This document shows positions 7,876-16,475 of a DNA stretch of 46,441 nt, piece after piece. The DNA comes from Chlamydiota bacterium (lineage in GTDB: Bacteria > Chlamydiota > Chlamydiia > Chlamydiales > Parachlamydiaceae), in the NCBI GenBank assembly GCA_013287905.1, contig JABDCW010000010.1:1-46441 (forward strand), given 5' to 3'. The notes beneath the pieces are model-generated. The model was not told the origin of the DNA, made no database searches, and saw nothing but the letters and a program-made list of their open reading frames with translations. Each line of letters opens with the position of its first letter. Position 1 is the stretch's first letter. The position numbers and the translations under genes are program-made.

Positions 7876-8272
7876 AAATTTATTTGTTTCTCTATAAGTT
7901 ATTATATATTTATAAATAAATATTACACAACTATAATAGATTTATATATCATACACAAACAACTGAAAAAGTTGGGAATTTTGCAAGGAGCCGCCTCGAA
8001 CAATATGGCGACGAGGCTGGAAGCGCGCAGATTGCGTAAAAGCTCTACGACGATCTTATGAAGGCGCACAAGGGTCAAAAACCCGAATAATCATTCGGGG
8101 GACTTTTTAAAATTTCATTAGAATTATGATTGGATCATAAAATTTGAACGTGTTAAGATTCGGGTGAAAAATTAAGGATAGGTAAAATTGTAGATTTATG
8201 CAAAATAGCTATTCTTACTTCTGATAATTTATCCAACAAATTGAAGAGATTTCACCTATAAGAGAATGAATT
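7876..8272. other. Intergenic region with degenerate repeat copy Y
   Basis: This 397-bp space separates two divergently transcribed genes. At ~7967-8040 it holds a string (AAAAAGTTGGGAATTTTGCA, then AGGAGCCGCCTC) related to the repeat at 5337-5500 in opposite orientation. At 8083-8100 a small CCCGAATAATCATTCGGGG hairpin follows. The remainder is AT-rich and presumably contains the dinD promoter; I see no convincing LexA-type operator. Confidence 0.5.
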
Positions 8273-9118
8273 ATGAAAAAGGAAATGATAGCTAAACTTA
8301 CCAAAAGTTTTGAGGAAACAGCGCATATAGAACAAGGCGTTGAATTTTGGATGGCAAGAGATATTCAAGAGCTTCTTGAATATGATAAATGGAGCAATTT
8401 TTTAAATGTCATTGAGAAAGCTAAGATTGCTTGTCAGAACTCCTCACATGTCATTTTAGACCATTTTGCCGACGTCGGGAAAATGGTTCCTGTCGGTTCT
8501 GGAGGCACTAGAGAAGTTCCTGATATCATGCTGTCCAGGTATGCTTGTTATCTTATTGCTCAAAATGGAGATCCAAGGAAAGAGACCATAGCTTTTGCGC
8601 AAAGTTATTTCGCATTGCAAACTAGAAAACAAGAGTTACTTGAGAAAAGAATAGAGATGCTTGAGCGGCTTGAGGCTCGGCAAAAGTTGTCTCAAACAGA
8701 AAAAGAATTATCTGCAGCTTTATACGAACATGGAGTTGATGACCAGGGATTTGCGAGAATAAGAAGTAAGGGTGATCAAGCACTCTTTGGCGGTTTTACA
8801 ACCATCCAAATGAAACGCAAATTAGGCGTACCGGAATCACGAGCGTTGGCAGATTTTTTACCTACAATTACTATCAAGGCTAAAGACTTTGCTGGGGAAA
8901 TCACCCATTTTAACGTAAAAAAAGAAGGTTTGTTAGGCGAAGAACAAATTTCCGAAGAGCATGTAAAAAACAATCAAGATGTGCGCAATCTGCTGTCAAA
9001 AAATAATATTTTTCCAGAAGGCTTACCACCGGAAGAAGATATCAAAAAACTGGAAAGGCGAATCCACAAAGAAAATGAAAAATTAATTGATGGTATCAAA
9101 GCATTGCCTGGCCAATAA
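8273..9118 (+). CDS. dinD: DinD-like DNA-damage-inducible protein
   Basis: This is a 281-residue protein matching DinD in length and motif order. The N-terminal Bro-N-like part (GVEFWMARDIQELLEYDKWSNF, then KVMVPVGSGG-type and LSRYACYLIAQNGDPRKETIAFAQSYFA) is followed by a coiled coil (TRKQELLEKRIEMLERLEARQKLS) and a C-terminal DNA-binding-like region (FGGFTTIQMKRKLGVPESRALADFLPT). In E. coli DinD is SOS-induced and inhibits RecA-mediated strand exchange. No LexA box is apparent here, and classical Chlamydia lacks LexA, so the name does not prove damage induction. It is a single gene flanked by repeats and is probably horizontally acquired. Confidence 0.85.
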   Translation: MKKEMIAKLTKSFEETAHIEQGVEFWMARDIQELLEYDKWSNFLNVIEKAKIACQNSSHVILDHFADVGKMVPVGSGGTREVPDIMLSRYACYLIAQNGDPRKETIAFAQSYFALQTRKQELLEKRIEMLERLEARQKLSQTEKELSAALYEHGVDDQGFARIRSKGDQALFGGFTTIQMKRKLGVPESRALADFLPTITIKAKDFAGEITHFNVKKEGLLGEEQISEEHVKNNQDVRNLLSKNNIFPEGLPPEEDIKKLERRIHKENEKLIDGIKALPGQ

Positions 9119-9123
9119 GCTGC

Positions 9124-9161
9124 CTTAAGTTGAATTTGCGGATCATTTAGCTCTGAATAGG
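9124..9161 (-). pseudogene. Relic of a second lysS copy
   Basis: On the minus strand 9159-9124 reads YSELNDPQIQLK. This corresponds to the YSELNDPQIQRR segment of the intact lysS, encoded at about 9590-9625. The 30-base stretch 9132-9161 matches 9596-9625 at 25 positions in the same orientation. The frame is closed by stops and a shift just upstream, and no other part of lysS is recognisable nearby. It begins 5 bases after dinD ends, so dinD may have arrived at or near a partial lysS duplicate. Confidence 0.5.
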
Positions 9162-9192
9162 TACATCATCTCTCTGACCGGAAATTATCAAT

Positions 9193-9305
9193 GCGATGAG
9201 CGAGTTTTTTGTACGTACAATGTACTATGACCAATGTAACAAGGCCGTCTCGGCCCTGAACCAGTTCGAGATGGCCTGGCTACTTTGTAAAAACTCGCCC
9301 ATCGC
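9193..9305. repeat. Nested inverted repeat between dinD and lysS
   Basis: The outer arms GCGATGAGCGAGTTTTT (9193-9209) and its near-complement (9289-9305) differ at one base. The inner arms AGGCCGTCTCG (9242-9252) and CGAGATGGCCT (9267-9277) also differ at one base. It sits between the 3' ends of convergent dinD and lysS and may terminate both, but its size and nesting suit a palindromic repeat element better. Confidence 0.65.
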
Positions 9306-9386
9306 GTTAATTATCTTTATTATATCATTAGGTGAAAATTAATAAAAAAATAATTTAATGATAGAGGTTTGTATAGGATGGAGTTC

Positions 9387-10979
9387 TTAAATATTCTTCA
9401 TCCAGGGGAAAAACAATACATCCCTGATAGAATGGGTGTTTGTCAAGATCATCACCATGCGGTCGATCCCGATCCCGAGGCCCCCGGTCGGCGGCATACC
9501 TTGGCAGATCGCTTTGAGGAACTCTTCATCGAGGGGGTTGGCCTCCTCATCTCCGGCATCGAGACGATCTGCCTGCCCAAGAAGCAGCCTGCGCTGGATT
9601 TGCGGGTCGTTAAGTTCTGAATAGGCATTGCAGATCTCTTTTGTGAGAATGAAGCTTTCAAATCTCTCCACGAGGCCATCTTCGCGCTGTTTTTGTTGGC
9701 GATGAGGTTTGCAAAGGGGAGTCGTTTCGATTGGGTGATCGGTGATGTGATGCGGCTGAATGAGGTGTTGCTCGACAAACGTTTCAAACATCGCGGCAAT
9801 CAGAAGTCCACGGGAATATTTTGCCACTTCTTTTGGGTCCACTTCCCCGCTATCGATCAATTTGGCGCGGATTTGGTCATCGCTCAAACGATCGACGTCC
9901 ACCATTGCATAGGCGGCAATACTCTCTTTCATTGTTAAACGCTTCCATGGGGCTTTGAGGTCCAATTCGACAGGTGCTGCCTCCGGAGTTTCGGGATTGC
10001 TGATTTGAATTTTTGTCGTTCCATGCAAGGTAAGAGCGATTTTTTCAAATAAGTTTTCCGTAAACGCCATCATATCGTTGTAATCCCAGTAGGCGGCATA
10101 GGCCTCCATCATGGTGAATTCAGGATTATGCGTGCGATCGATCCCTTCATTGCGGAATACCTTGCCGATCTCATAAACACGGTCTAAGCCTCCAATGATC
10201 AGTTTCTTTAGTTGAATTTCAGGAGAGATGCGCATGAACATCGTTTGGTCCAAAGCATTCAGTTTTGTGACAAAGGGGCGCGCTTCGGCCCCTCCATAAA
10301 TACTTTGAAGGACAGGGGTTTCGACTTCTAAAAAGCCATGGGATTCGAAGCATTCGCGGACGAGGCGTAAAATTTGGCTTCGTGTGCGAAAGGTCTTGAC
10401 GACATCGGCATGGGTGATAAGATCGAGCCAGCGTTCTCGATAGCGAAGCTCTTTGTCCATTAGACCTGCATGTTTATCGGCCAAGGGAAGAAGTGTTTTG
10501 CAAAGAAGAGTCACCGTATGGACAAAGATGGTAAGTTCCCCTTTGTTCGTATGGAAAAGATACCCTTCTACGCCGATGATATCTCCAAGGTCGATCATTT
10601 TTTCGATAAACTTCATCGGAGTAAGAGCATCTGGTCCCTCATGTTTTGATGGATCATATCCTGCGACTTTAGTAATGTCCCTGTTGAACATGACCTGGAT
10701 ACGCCCGGTCGAATCCTGTATATGTCCAAAAGCATTTTTTCCCATGGCGCGGAATAAAACCATTCTTCCTGAAGCAATGACATGAGGTGTTTTTCCCGCG
10801 GCTGCATCATCGCTATGTCCGATCTCCTTACCGTCAAAGGCGGCATGTAGCTTTTCGCATGTATTTTCAGGAGTGAATTTGTGAGGATAGGGGTCGACGC
10901 CTAATTGCCGGATAGCGGCAAGTTTTTGACTTCGTAAAAGAAATTCTTCATGGGTATGATATTCGGGCGTATGGTTCAT
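9387..10979 (-). CDS. lysS: Lysyl-tRNA synthetase, class II
   Basis: This 530-residue enzyme charges tRNA-Lys with lysine. The N-terminal OB-fold anticodon-binding domain covers about 55-170 (GRMVLFRAMGKNAFGHIQDS). The class II catalytic core follows, with motif 2 at YEIGKVFRNEGIDRTHNPEF (~265-285) and motif 3 at GLGIGIDRMVMILT (~500-513). Length is close to the family norm (about 500). The start is supported by GGAAAGGA upstream of ATG and overlaps the preceding small ORF by 4 bases. The C-terminal part uses HITDHPIETTPLCKPHR, as in bona fide LysS. Genes from rimO through this one run in one direction with tiny gaps, so they are probably cotranscribed. Confidence 0.97.
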   Translation of the reverse strand: MNHTPEYHTHEEFLLRSQKLAAIRQLGVDPYPHKFTPENTCEKLHAAFDGKEIGHSDDAAAGKTPHVIASGRMVLFRAMGKNAFGHIQDSTGRIQVMFNRDITKVAGYDPSKHEGPDALTPMKFIEKMIDLGDIIGVEGYLFHTNKGELTIFVHTVTLLCKTLLPLADKHAGLMDKELRYRERWLDLITHADVVKTFRTRSQILRLVRECFESHGFLEVETPVLQSIYGGAEARPFVTKLNALDQTMFMRISPEIQLKKLIIGGLDRVYEIGKVFRNEGIDRTHNPEFTMMEAYAAYWDYNDMMAFTENLFEKIALTLHGTTKIQISNPETPEAAPVELDLKAPWKRLTMKESIAAYAMVDVDRLSDDQIRAKLIDSGEVDPKEVAKYSRGLLIAAMFETFVEQHLIQPHHITDHPIETTPLCKPHRQQKQREDGLVERFESFILTKEICNAYSELNDPQIQRRLLLGQADRLDAGDEEANPLDEEFLKAICQGMPPTGGLGIGIDRMVMILTNTHSIRDVLFFPWMKNI

Positions 10980-11161
10980 GGATGTGTCCTTTCCATTTGT
11001 GTTGAGATAGATTTAGGGCTTGGATAGCTACGGACAAAGTCCAGTCTGCCGTAGCAATAAATTGTCGTTATGACGATGACAGTAAAATACACAACTGCAT
11101 TAAAGATAAATATCTTAATTTGAGGATTGGCATTATTATACAACCGTATCCACTTAAACAT
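10976..11161 (-). CDS. Small single-pass membrane protein, unknown function
   Basis: This 61-residue ORF has one hydrophobic segment (IFIFNAVVYFTVIVITTIYC, ~17-36) flanked by basic residues. It is supported as a gene by a good ribosome site (GGAG, 6 bases before ATG), by starting 20 bases after rimO ends, and by a 4-base ATGA overlap with lysS, the layout of a coupled operon. I recognise no family. It may be a lineage-specific membrane peptide. Confidence 0.55.
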   Translation of the reverse strand: MFKWIRLYNNANPQIKIFIFNAVVYFTVIVITTIYCYGRLDFVRSYPSPKSISTQMERTHP

Positions 11162-11181
11162 ATTTTTCTCCGACTTAAAAG

Positions 11182-12648
11182 TTAATTTTTTAGAACTCGT
11201 CCAATCAAATCATAGTCGGTTGTGTCGGTAATTTCAACAGTAAAGATTTGACCAAATGCCGTCACAAATCTGCCATCGTTGATGATCACTTGTCCATCGA
11301 TATCCGGACATTGCCCAAAATGTCTTCCCACCATTAATAACTTTGACTCGGGATGGTATCCTTCGACGATGACGGGCAGTCTTTGACCGATCCATTTCCT
11401 GTTGAAATCTTTAAGGGTTTTTTTCTGCAGCTTCATTAAGTGGCGATGTCTTGATTCTTTGATTTCTTCGGGAATTTGATCGGGAAGATCATAAGCATAA
11501 GAGCCAGGTTCTCTCGAAAATTTAAAAATACCGATATTATCGAGCGGATATTTTTGGATAAAATCGCCCATTTCTTTGAAATGCTCTTCCGTTTCTCCGG
11601 GAAATCCGGTAATCAGGCTTGTACGGATGACGATATTGGGGAGCTCTTTTCGCAATTTTGTGATTGTACTGATGATATCTTCGCGCGAAGTGGCCCGGTG
11701 CATCGATTTGAGCATTTGATTGTTGATATGTTGAATCGGCATATCGAGATAGGGGCATATGCGCGGATCGCTTTTGATAAGGGCGACAAGATCATCGGTG
11801 ATCTCATCGGGATATAAATAAAGAAGTCGTAACCAAAACTGCTTTTTCACACTCAACATCGATTGGATAAGATCGATAAGGGCTGTCAGTTTTCGCGAGC
11901 CGGTGTCTTTGCCATAGTCGCCTAAGTCTTGCGCGATGAGGATGACCTCTTGAACCCCTTGCTCGAGCAGCGTATTAAATTCTTTGAGGATTTGCTCTTT
12001 GGGTTTGCTTTTTAAGGGACCTTTGATCAGGGGAATCACACAATAGGCGCAGCGTTTGCGGCACCCTTCTGCAATTTTGAGGTACGCATAGTGTTTCGGT
12101 GTGGACAGCTGACGAGGCACTTCTCCCGCTTCCAGGTAGCTTCTTGCGTTTGTGATCATTTCCCCTTTTTGCGTCGATTCAACGGCGTTGAGAATGCCTT
12201 CAATATCCCCGGAGCCGAGCATATAGTCGATGGCGGGAAAGCGCGTTTGCATCTCTTTGCTATGTGTCTGCACCATGCATCCGGTGACGATCAGTTTGGC
12301 TGTTTTTTTCCTCGCCTTTAAGGTTTCTTCTACGCTGTCCATCGATTCCTGGCGGGAAACTTCTAAAAAGCCGCAAGTGTTAATCACGATATAATCGGCG
12401 TCTTCCAACTTGGGTGTCGCTTCATATCCGGCCCTTAAGAGAATGCCAAGCATCACTTCGCTGTCGACAAGGTTTCTAGGGCAGCCTAAGCTGACAAAAT
12501 AAATTTTATTGCCTCTACGGTCAAAAGCGATAGAGCCGTCGTCTTTAATTTGATTGAGGGGGGCAACTGTATTATTTGGGGCATTTGCTGTGTCTGCCGA
12601 TTCTTTTGTCTCGTGCCCACCCACCATTTTTAATTTAAGTTTATTCAT
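11182..12648 (-). CDS. rimO: Ribosomal protein S12 methylthiotransferase RimO
   Basis: This is a radical-SAM methylthiotransferase that modifies Asp of ribosomal protein S12. The N-terminal MTTase domain (IYFVSLGCPRNLVDSEVMLG; NTCGF; VTGCMVQ) supplies three cluster-binding cysteines. The radical-SAM motif C-x3-C-x2-C is CRKRCAYC, and a C-terminal TRAM domain follows (IGQRLPVIVEGYHPE). SLGCPRNLVDSE distinguishes RimO from MiaB. The open frame extends 22 codons further upstream, but GGAG at 12652-12655 lies 3-4 bases before the ATG at 12648, so I start there (488 residues). Even so, a ~45-residue extension precedes the usual start of the family; its function is unknown. Confidence 0.93.
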   Translation of the reverse strand: MNKLKLKMVGGHETKESADTANAPNNTVAPLNQIKDDGSIAFDRRGNKIYFVSLGCPRNLVDSEVMLGILLRAGYEATPKLEDADYIVINTCGFLEVSRQESMDSVEETLKARKKTAKLIVTGCMVQTHSKEMQTRFPAIDYMLGSGDIEGILNAVESTQKGEMITNARSYLEAGEVPRQLSTPKHYAYLKIAEGCRKRCAYCVIPLIKGPLKSKPKEQILKEFNTLLEQGVQEVILIAQDLGDYGKDTGSRKLTALIDLIQSMLSVKKQFWLRLLYLYPDEITDDLVALIKSDPRICPYLDMPIQHINNQMLKSMHRATSREDIISTITKLRKELPNIVIRTSLITGFPGETEEHFKEMGDFIQKYPLDNIGIFKFSREPGSYAYDLPDQIPEEIKESRHRHLMKLQKKTLKDFNRKWIGQRLPVIVEGYHPESKLLMVGRHFGQCPDIDGQVIINDGRFVTAFGQIFTVEITDTTDYDLIGRVLKN

Positions 12649-12651
12649 ATT

Positions 12652-12657
12652 CTCCAA
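12652..12657 (-). promoter_or_regulatory. Ribosome binding site deciding the rimO start
   Basis: On the minus strand TTGGAG precedes ATG AAT AAA CTT by a short spacer. The upstream in-frame ATG at 12714 has no comparable site, so translation most likely begins at 12648. Confidence 0.6.
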
Positions 12658-12812
12658 AGGGGAAGTTAGGTTTAGTGACCTGATAGTTAATTTTCTTTTC
12701 GTCAAATTATACACGCTTTGGGTATTTTATGCCATGTGCAACTTTTTTTCGTCAGGGCGCAGGAAATTAGAACGAATTTTTAAATTTCTCTCACCCAAGA
12801 AAACTCTAAGCA

Positions 12813-12964
12813 AATCTTGACCTTAATCTTGATCTTGATCTTGATCATAATCTTGCTTTTCTTAAAGATTGTTTCGATGTTGATTGGACCGATAAGAATC
12901 AACTAGAGAGCGAAATGTGTGAAGAGCTAGATTAAGATCATGATCAAGATCGAGATCAGGATTG
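12813..12964. repeat. Inverted repeat made of CTTGAT/GATC tandem units
   Basis: The left arm (12813-12855) is a run of CTTGAT hexamers. The right arm (12930-12964) is its near-complement with about three mismatches. The segment 12930-12956 is identical over 27 bases to 38740-38766. The whole 391-bp gap 12649-13039 before the glutamate dehydrogenase gene otherwise shows only AT-rich DNA. A possible -10 (TATACT) lies shortly before that gene. Confidence 0.8.
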
Positions 12965-13026
12965 GCTTAAAGCCCTAGAGCCTTTTGTAAAATATCATTA
13001 TACTGTAATGTAAAGATGAGACAAAG

Positions 13027-13031
13027 AGGAG
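13027..13031 (+). promoter_or_regulatory. Ribosome binding site deciding the glutamate dehydrogenase start
   Basis: AGGAG at 13027-13031 is 8 bases before the ATG at 13040. The earlier in-frame ATG at 13016 has no such site upstream and would place this AGGAG inside the coding region. Confidence 0.65.
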
Positions 13032-13039
13032 ATCGTTAC

Positions 13040-16000
13040 ATGACTTTAGACCGGCCATCATCTATGCCCCCTGAGGAGCTGCTGCTGAATATTCAAAATG
13101 AAAACCGCAAATTTAAAGACTATTATCTTTGGTTAGAAAAAGCAATGCCTCCGGCTTTTTTTGAAGAAATTAGCCGGGAAAATGCCATGCTGATCTCTCA
13201 TACATTGATGGGATTTGATCTGCAGGCCTATTTTTCGACGATTCATTTAAAAAATGGCGTATTAGTCATGTGTCTGGACAGTCCGGATGCAGACCTCCGC
13301 ATTTTAGAAAATTACGCTTTGTACGGAATTAAAAATTATCGGGCATATGTTTCCAATACACCCCTACCTTCATCGGAAACAAAAGAAAATTTACGCATAG
13401 CCTCGATTTTGTTTACGCAGGCAAAAGAAACCGGAGGGATTCCTTTATCATCAGGCGCTAAGGAAGGGCTGTATTCACTTGTCAAAGAGCATAACGAGGG
13501 ACTTTCCCGCCCCCATTTCGATGATTTGATCGATCATATCGATGGCTCGCTTTTACGGGCATTGCCGACCGATCGGCTTGTGTCTGCACTCAATATGTTT
13601 TTCCGTGCACAGACAAGAGACACCTGCCAGTATGAAGTGCATTATCATGAAAACTGGAAAGAAACCTCAACTCCTTCCATGCAAATTGTCATGGCATGGC
13701 GCAATACTCCAAAACACCATTTCCTTTACCGGATTGCCCGGGTGATCCATCGTCATGGCCTCGTATTAAAATGTGTTCACGCATCCTATATTAACACGGC
13801 GAATAAAAACAGCATCCTCCTTATGGTATTGGAGCTTCATGGAGGCAACGGAGAGGCTGTCTGGGACGTTGCGAATATTCCCGAATTTCTTAGGGAGCTG
13901 CTCACTGTAAAATATTTTGCCAGTTTCGATTTGATCGATGCAAAGCTGGTAGGAAAAAAAATTATTTCAGGCAACATGGGTAATTTTTTGCGCTCCACAG
14001 TGAATTTTATCCATCAGGCATTGGTATATATCGATCCAAATGTCTATACCCTTGAAAATATCGAATCGGCGATTTGCAGACATCCCGAACTCACTGTGAA
14101 AATGTGCGAGGCTTTTCGGTATAAATTCGATCCTGAGTGTCATGATCATCAAAAATACAAGGAATTGCGCGAAGCGTTCCTTTTAGATATCGATAAATTA
14201 GATACGGGTCAGGAAGAAAATGATATCCGAAGTAAAAACATTTTGAAGCAGGGGATGAATTTTATCCATCACACATACAAAACCAATTTTTATCGCACCA
14301 TTTTGTCAGCTCATAGTTTTCGCTTAAATCCGGAGTACCTTAATGACATACCATTTAATAGAAAAAATTTTTTCCCCGAGATGCCTTATGCGATTTTCTT
14401 TATTAAAGGGATGCATTTTTTCGGGTTTCATATTCGCTTTAAAGACCTGTCGCGAGGGGGGTTGCGGACAGTCTCTCCGGCACAGGCGGACCAGGTTATA
14501 TATGAACGCAACCAGATTTTTGCAGAATGCTACAATCTTGCCTTAACACAACACATGAAAAATAAAGATATCCCGGAAGGCGGCTCTAAGGGGATTATTT
14601 TTTTAAATCTTTTTAAAAGGATGGAATCAGAATCGTTGATCTTTCAAAAAGAACTGGAAAATTTGCATTTGACTGCAGATGAGATCAATCAAAAGCTGAA
14701 AAGTTTTCAAAAAGAGCAAAAACTCGAATATTTACATCAGGCGCAGCGTTCATTCGTTGAAAGCCTGCTTGTTATCGTCAATTGCAATGAAAATGGGGAA
14801 ATTCGGGCCAAGAACATTATTGATTACTGGAAGAAGCCGGAATATCTTTATTTGGGCCCTGACGAAAACATGCACGATGAAATGATCCAATGGATTGCGG
14901 ATATGAGTAAAAGATATGGCTACCGTCCGGGAGGAGCATTTATTTCAGGAAAAGCATTGACGGGAATCAATCATAAAGAATATGGGGTGACCTCCCTTGG
15001 GGTGAATGTATATATGGAAGCCTTATTAAAATTTATTGGGATAGATCCAAAACTTATCCCCTTTACTGTCAAAATGTCCGGTGGACCCGATGGCGATGTG
15101 GCCGGCAATCAGATCAATAATTTACATAGGTTTTATCATAAAACAGCAAAGCTTTTGACATTAGTTGATGTCTCCGGGGTGATTTATGACTCAAAAGGGC
15201 TTGATCTGGATATTTTAGCCGAACTATTCCGACAGGGTAAGCCAGTTAAATACTATCCGCCCGAGCGTCTATCGGACGGGGGATTTTTGCTCGATAAAAA
15301 TGCAAAAAGAATGCTTAATTCTCTTTCTCAGCAGACCTTGTGCCGGCGTATGACCAACGGGCAATTGGAAGAACAGTGGCTTTCCGGCGATGAGATGAAC
15401 CATATTTTGCGAACCTTTGTCCTCCAAACAAAAGCTGATATGTTCATTCCGGCAGGAGGGCGTCCAAGGACCATTGATGAGTCCAATACATTTGAGTTTT
15501 TGGATGCAGAAGGAAAGCCGTCGGCCAAATGCATAGTGGAAGGAGCTAATCTGTATTTGACACCGAAGGCGCGTTCTATTTTGGAGAAACTGGGTGTCTT
15601 AATTATTAAAGACAGTTCGGCAAACAAAACAGGTGTAATCTGTTCTTCTTTTGAGGTCTTATGCGGACTGGTTTTGAAGGATGAAGAATTTATTAAAAAT
15701 CGCGAGCGTTTGATTGGAGAAGTGCTATGGCGGCTTGAAAGATGTGCTGCCGAGGAAGCAGAGTTGCTGTTAAAGACTTATAGGGAAACCAAAGAGTCCT
15801 TGCCAAAGATTTCAGAGCGTATTTCGGAGCGCATCAACCAGTTTACTTATGAAATTTTAGACTATCTCAATAAGGTCAGTTGGAATAACGATCCTGCGGA
15901 TTTGTTAACCAAATGTTGTCTCGACTATTGTTTGCCTTTGCTTCGTGACGAATATAGAGAGCAGACATTGCGGGAATTGCCGGATCATCATAAAAAAGCA

Positions 16001-16102
16001 ATCGTTGCCTGCCATTTGGCGGCCCAACTTGTCTACCGGAAAGGATTGTCCTGGCAGCCCACCGTGGTCGATATTTTGCCCCTTCTTTTGAAGGAGGTGT
16101 AG
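13040..16102 (+). CDS. Large NAD-specific glutamate dehydrogenase
   Basis: This 1020-residue enzyme of the large GDH class (yeast Gdh2-like) oxidatively deaminates glutamate to 2-oxoglutarate and ammonia, feeding amino acid carbon into the TCA cycle. About 450 N-terminal residues form a regulatory region. The catalytic part begins near residue 455 (GMHFFGFHIRFKDLSRGGLR) and includes PEGGSKGIIFLN with the substrate-binding Lys (~520), the cofactor region KMSGGPDGDVAGNQINN (~680-697), and IPAGGRPRTIDESNTFEF with VEGANLYLTPKAR (~805-850). ATG at 13040 is chosen for its AGGAG. It is monocistronic, convergent with the toxin-antitoxin pair (13-base gap). Such an enzyme suits an organism living on host amino acids. 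Confidence 0.92.
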   Translation: MTLDRPSSMPPEELLLNIQNENRKFKDYYLWLEKAMPPAFFEEISRENAMLISHTLMGFDLQAYFSTIHLKNGVLVMCLDSPDADLRILENYALYGIKNYRAYVSNTPLPSSETKENLRIASILFTQAKETGGIPLSSGAKEGLYSLVKEHNEGLSRPHFDDLIDHIDGSLLRALPTDRLVSALNMFFRAQTRDTCQYEVHYHENWKETSTPSMQIVMAWRNTPKHHFLYRIARVIHRHGLVLKCVHASYINTANKNSILLMVLELHGGNGEAVWDVANIPEFLRELLTVKYFASFDLIDAKLVGKKIISGNMGNFLRSTVNFIHQALVYIDPNVYTLENIESAICRHPELTVKMCEAFRYKFDPECHDHQKYKELREAFLLDIDKLDTGQEENDIRSKNILKQGMNFIHHTYKTNFYRTILSAHSFRLNPEYLNDIPFNRKNFFPEMPYAIFFIKGMHFFGFHIRFKDLSRGGLRTVSPAQADQVIYERNQIFAECYNLALTQHMKNKDIPEGGSKGIIFLNLFKRMESESLIFQKELENLHLTADEINQKLKSFQKEQKLEYLHQAQRSFVESLLVIVNCNENGEIRAKNIIDYWKKPEYLYLGPDENMHDEMIQWIADMSKRYGYRPGGAFISGKALTGINHKEYGVTSLGVNVYMEALLKFIGIDPKLIPFTVKMSGGPDGDVAGNQINNLHRFYHKTAKLLTLVDVSGVIYDSKGLDLDILAELFRQGKPVKYYPPERLSDGGFLLDKNAKRMLNSLSQQTLCRRMTNGQLEEQWLSGDEMNHILRTFVLQTKADMFIPAGGRPRTIDESNTFEFLDAEGKPSAKCIVEGANLYLTPKARSILEKLGVLIIKDSSANKTGVICSSFEVLCGLVLKDEEFIKNRERLIGEVLWRLERCAAEEAELLLKTYRETKESLPKISERISERINQFTYEILDYLNKVSWNNDPADLLTKCCLDYCLPLLRDEYREQTLRELPDHHKKAIVACHLAAQLVYRKGLSWQPTVVDILPLLLKEV

Positions 16103-16115
16103 AAGTAAGAGGAAA

Positions 16116-16475
16116 TCATTTTGGATGCTCGTGATATAACTTCATTAGTTGTTGCTTCAACTCTGGTAAGTGAATCTGTATCGTTTGCCACACAATCGAA
16201 AGTTCTACGTAGAAGTATTCGTGAATTAAAAAATTTCTTAGAGAAATGATTTGTCTCCAAGGAATTTCTGGATGAGCATTTCTAATGAAGCTAGGAATAT
16301 GGCTGCTGGCTTCTCCAATAATTTCTAAGTTTCTTATAACCGCATCGATGAGGACTTCATTTTTTCTGAATTGAGCCAAGGTTAAGTTTGCCGTATATCG
16401 TTCTATTTTGTCGATAGCGCTTAGTATGTCTTTAATGAATAGAGTCCATTCTTCAGAAGACTTGTTTCGCTTCAT
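16116..16475 (-). CDS. hepT: HepT-like RNase toxin (HEPN domain)
   Basis: This is a 119-residue helical HEPN protein (DUF86 type). The catalytic R-x4-H-x-Y motif is intact as RNFLIHEY near residue 80, and the companion VLIDAVIRNLEIIGEASSHI typical of HepT is present. HepT cleaves RNA and is silenced by polyadenylylation of the motif tyrosine by its MntA partner (family knowledge from Shewanella). It overlaps mntA by 23 bases and is translated after it. Confidence 0.87.
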   Translation of the reverse strand: MKRNKSSEEWTLFIKDILSAIDKIERYTANLTLAQFRKNEVLIDAVIRNLEIIGEASSHIPSFIRNAHPEIPWRQIISLRNFLIHEYFYVELSIVWQTIQIHLPELKQQLMKLYHEHPK

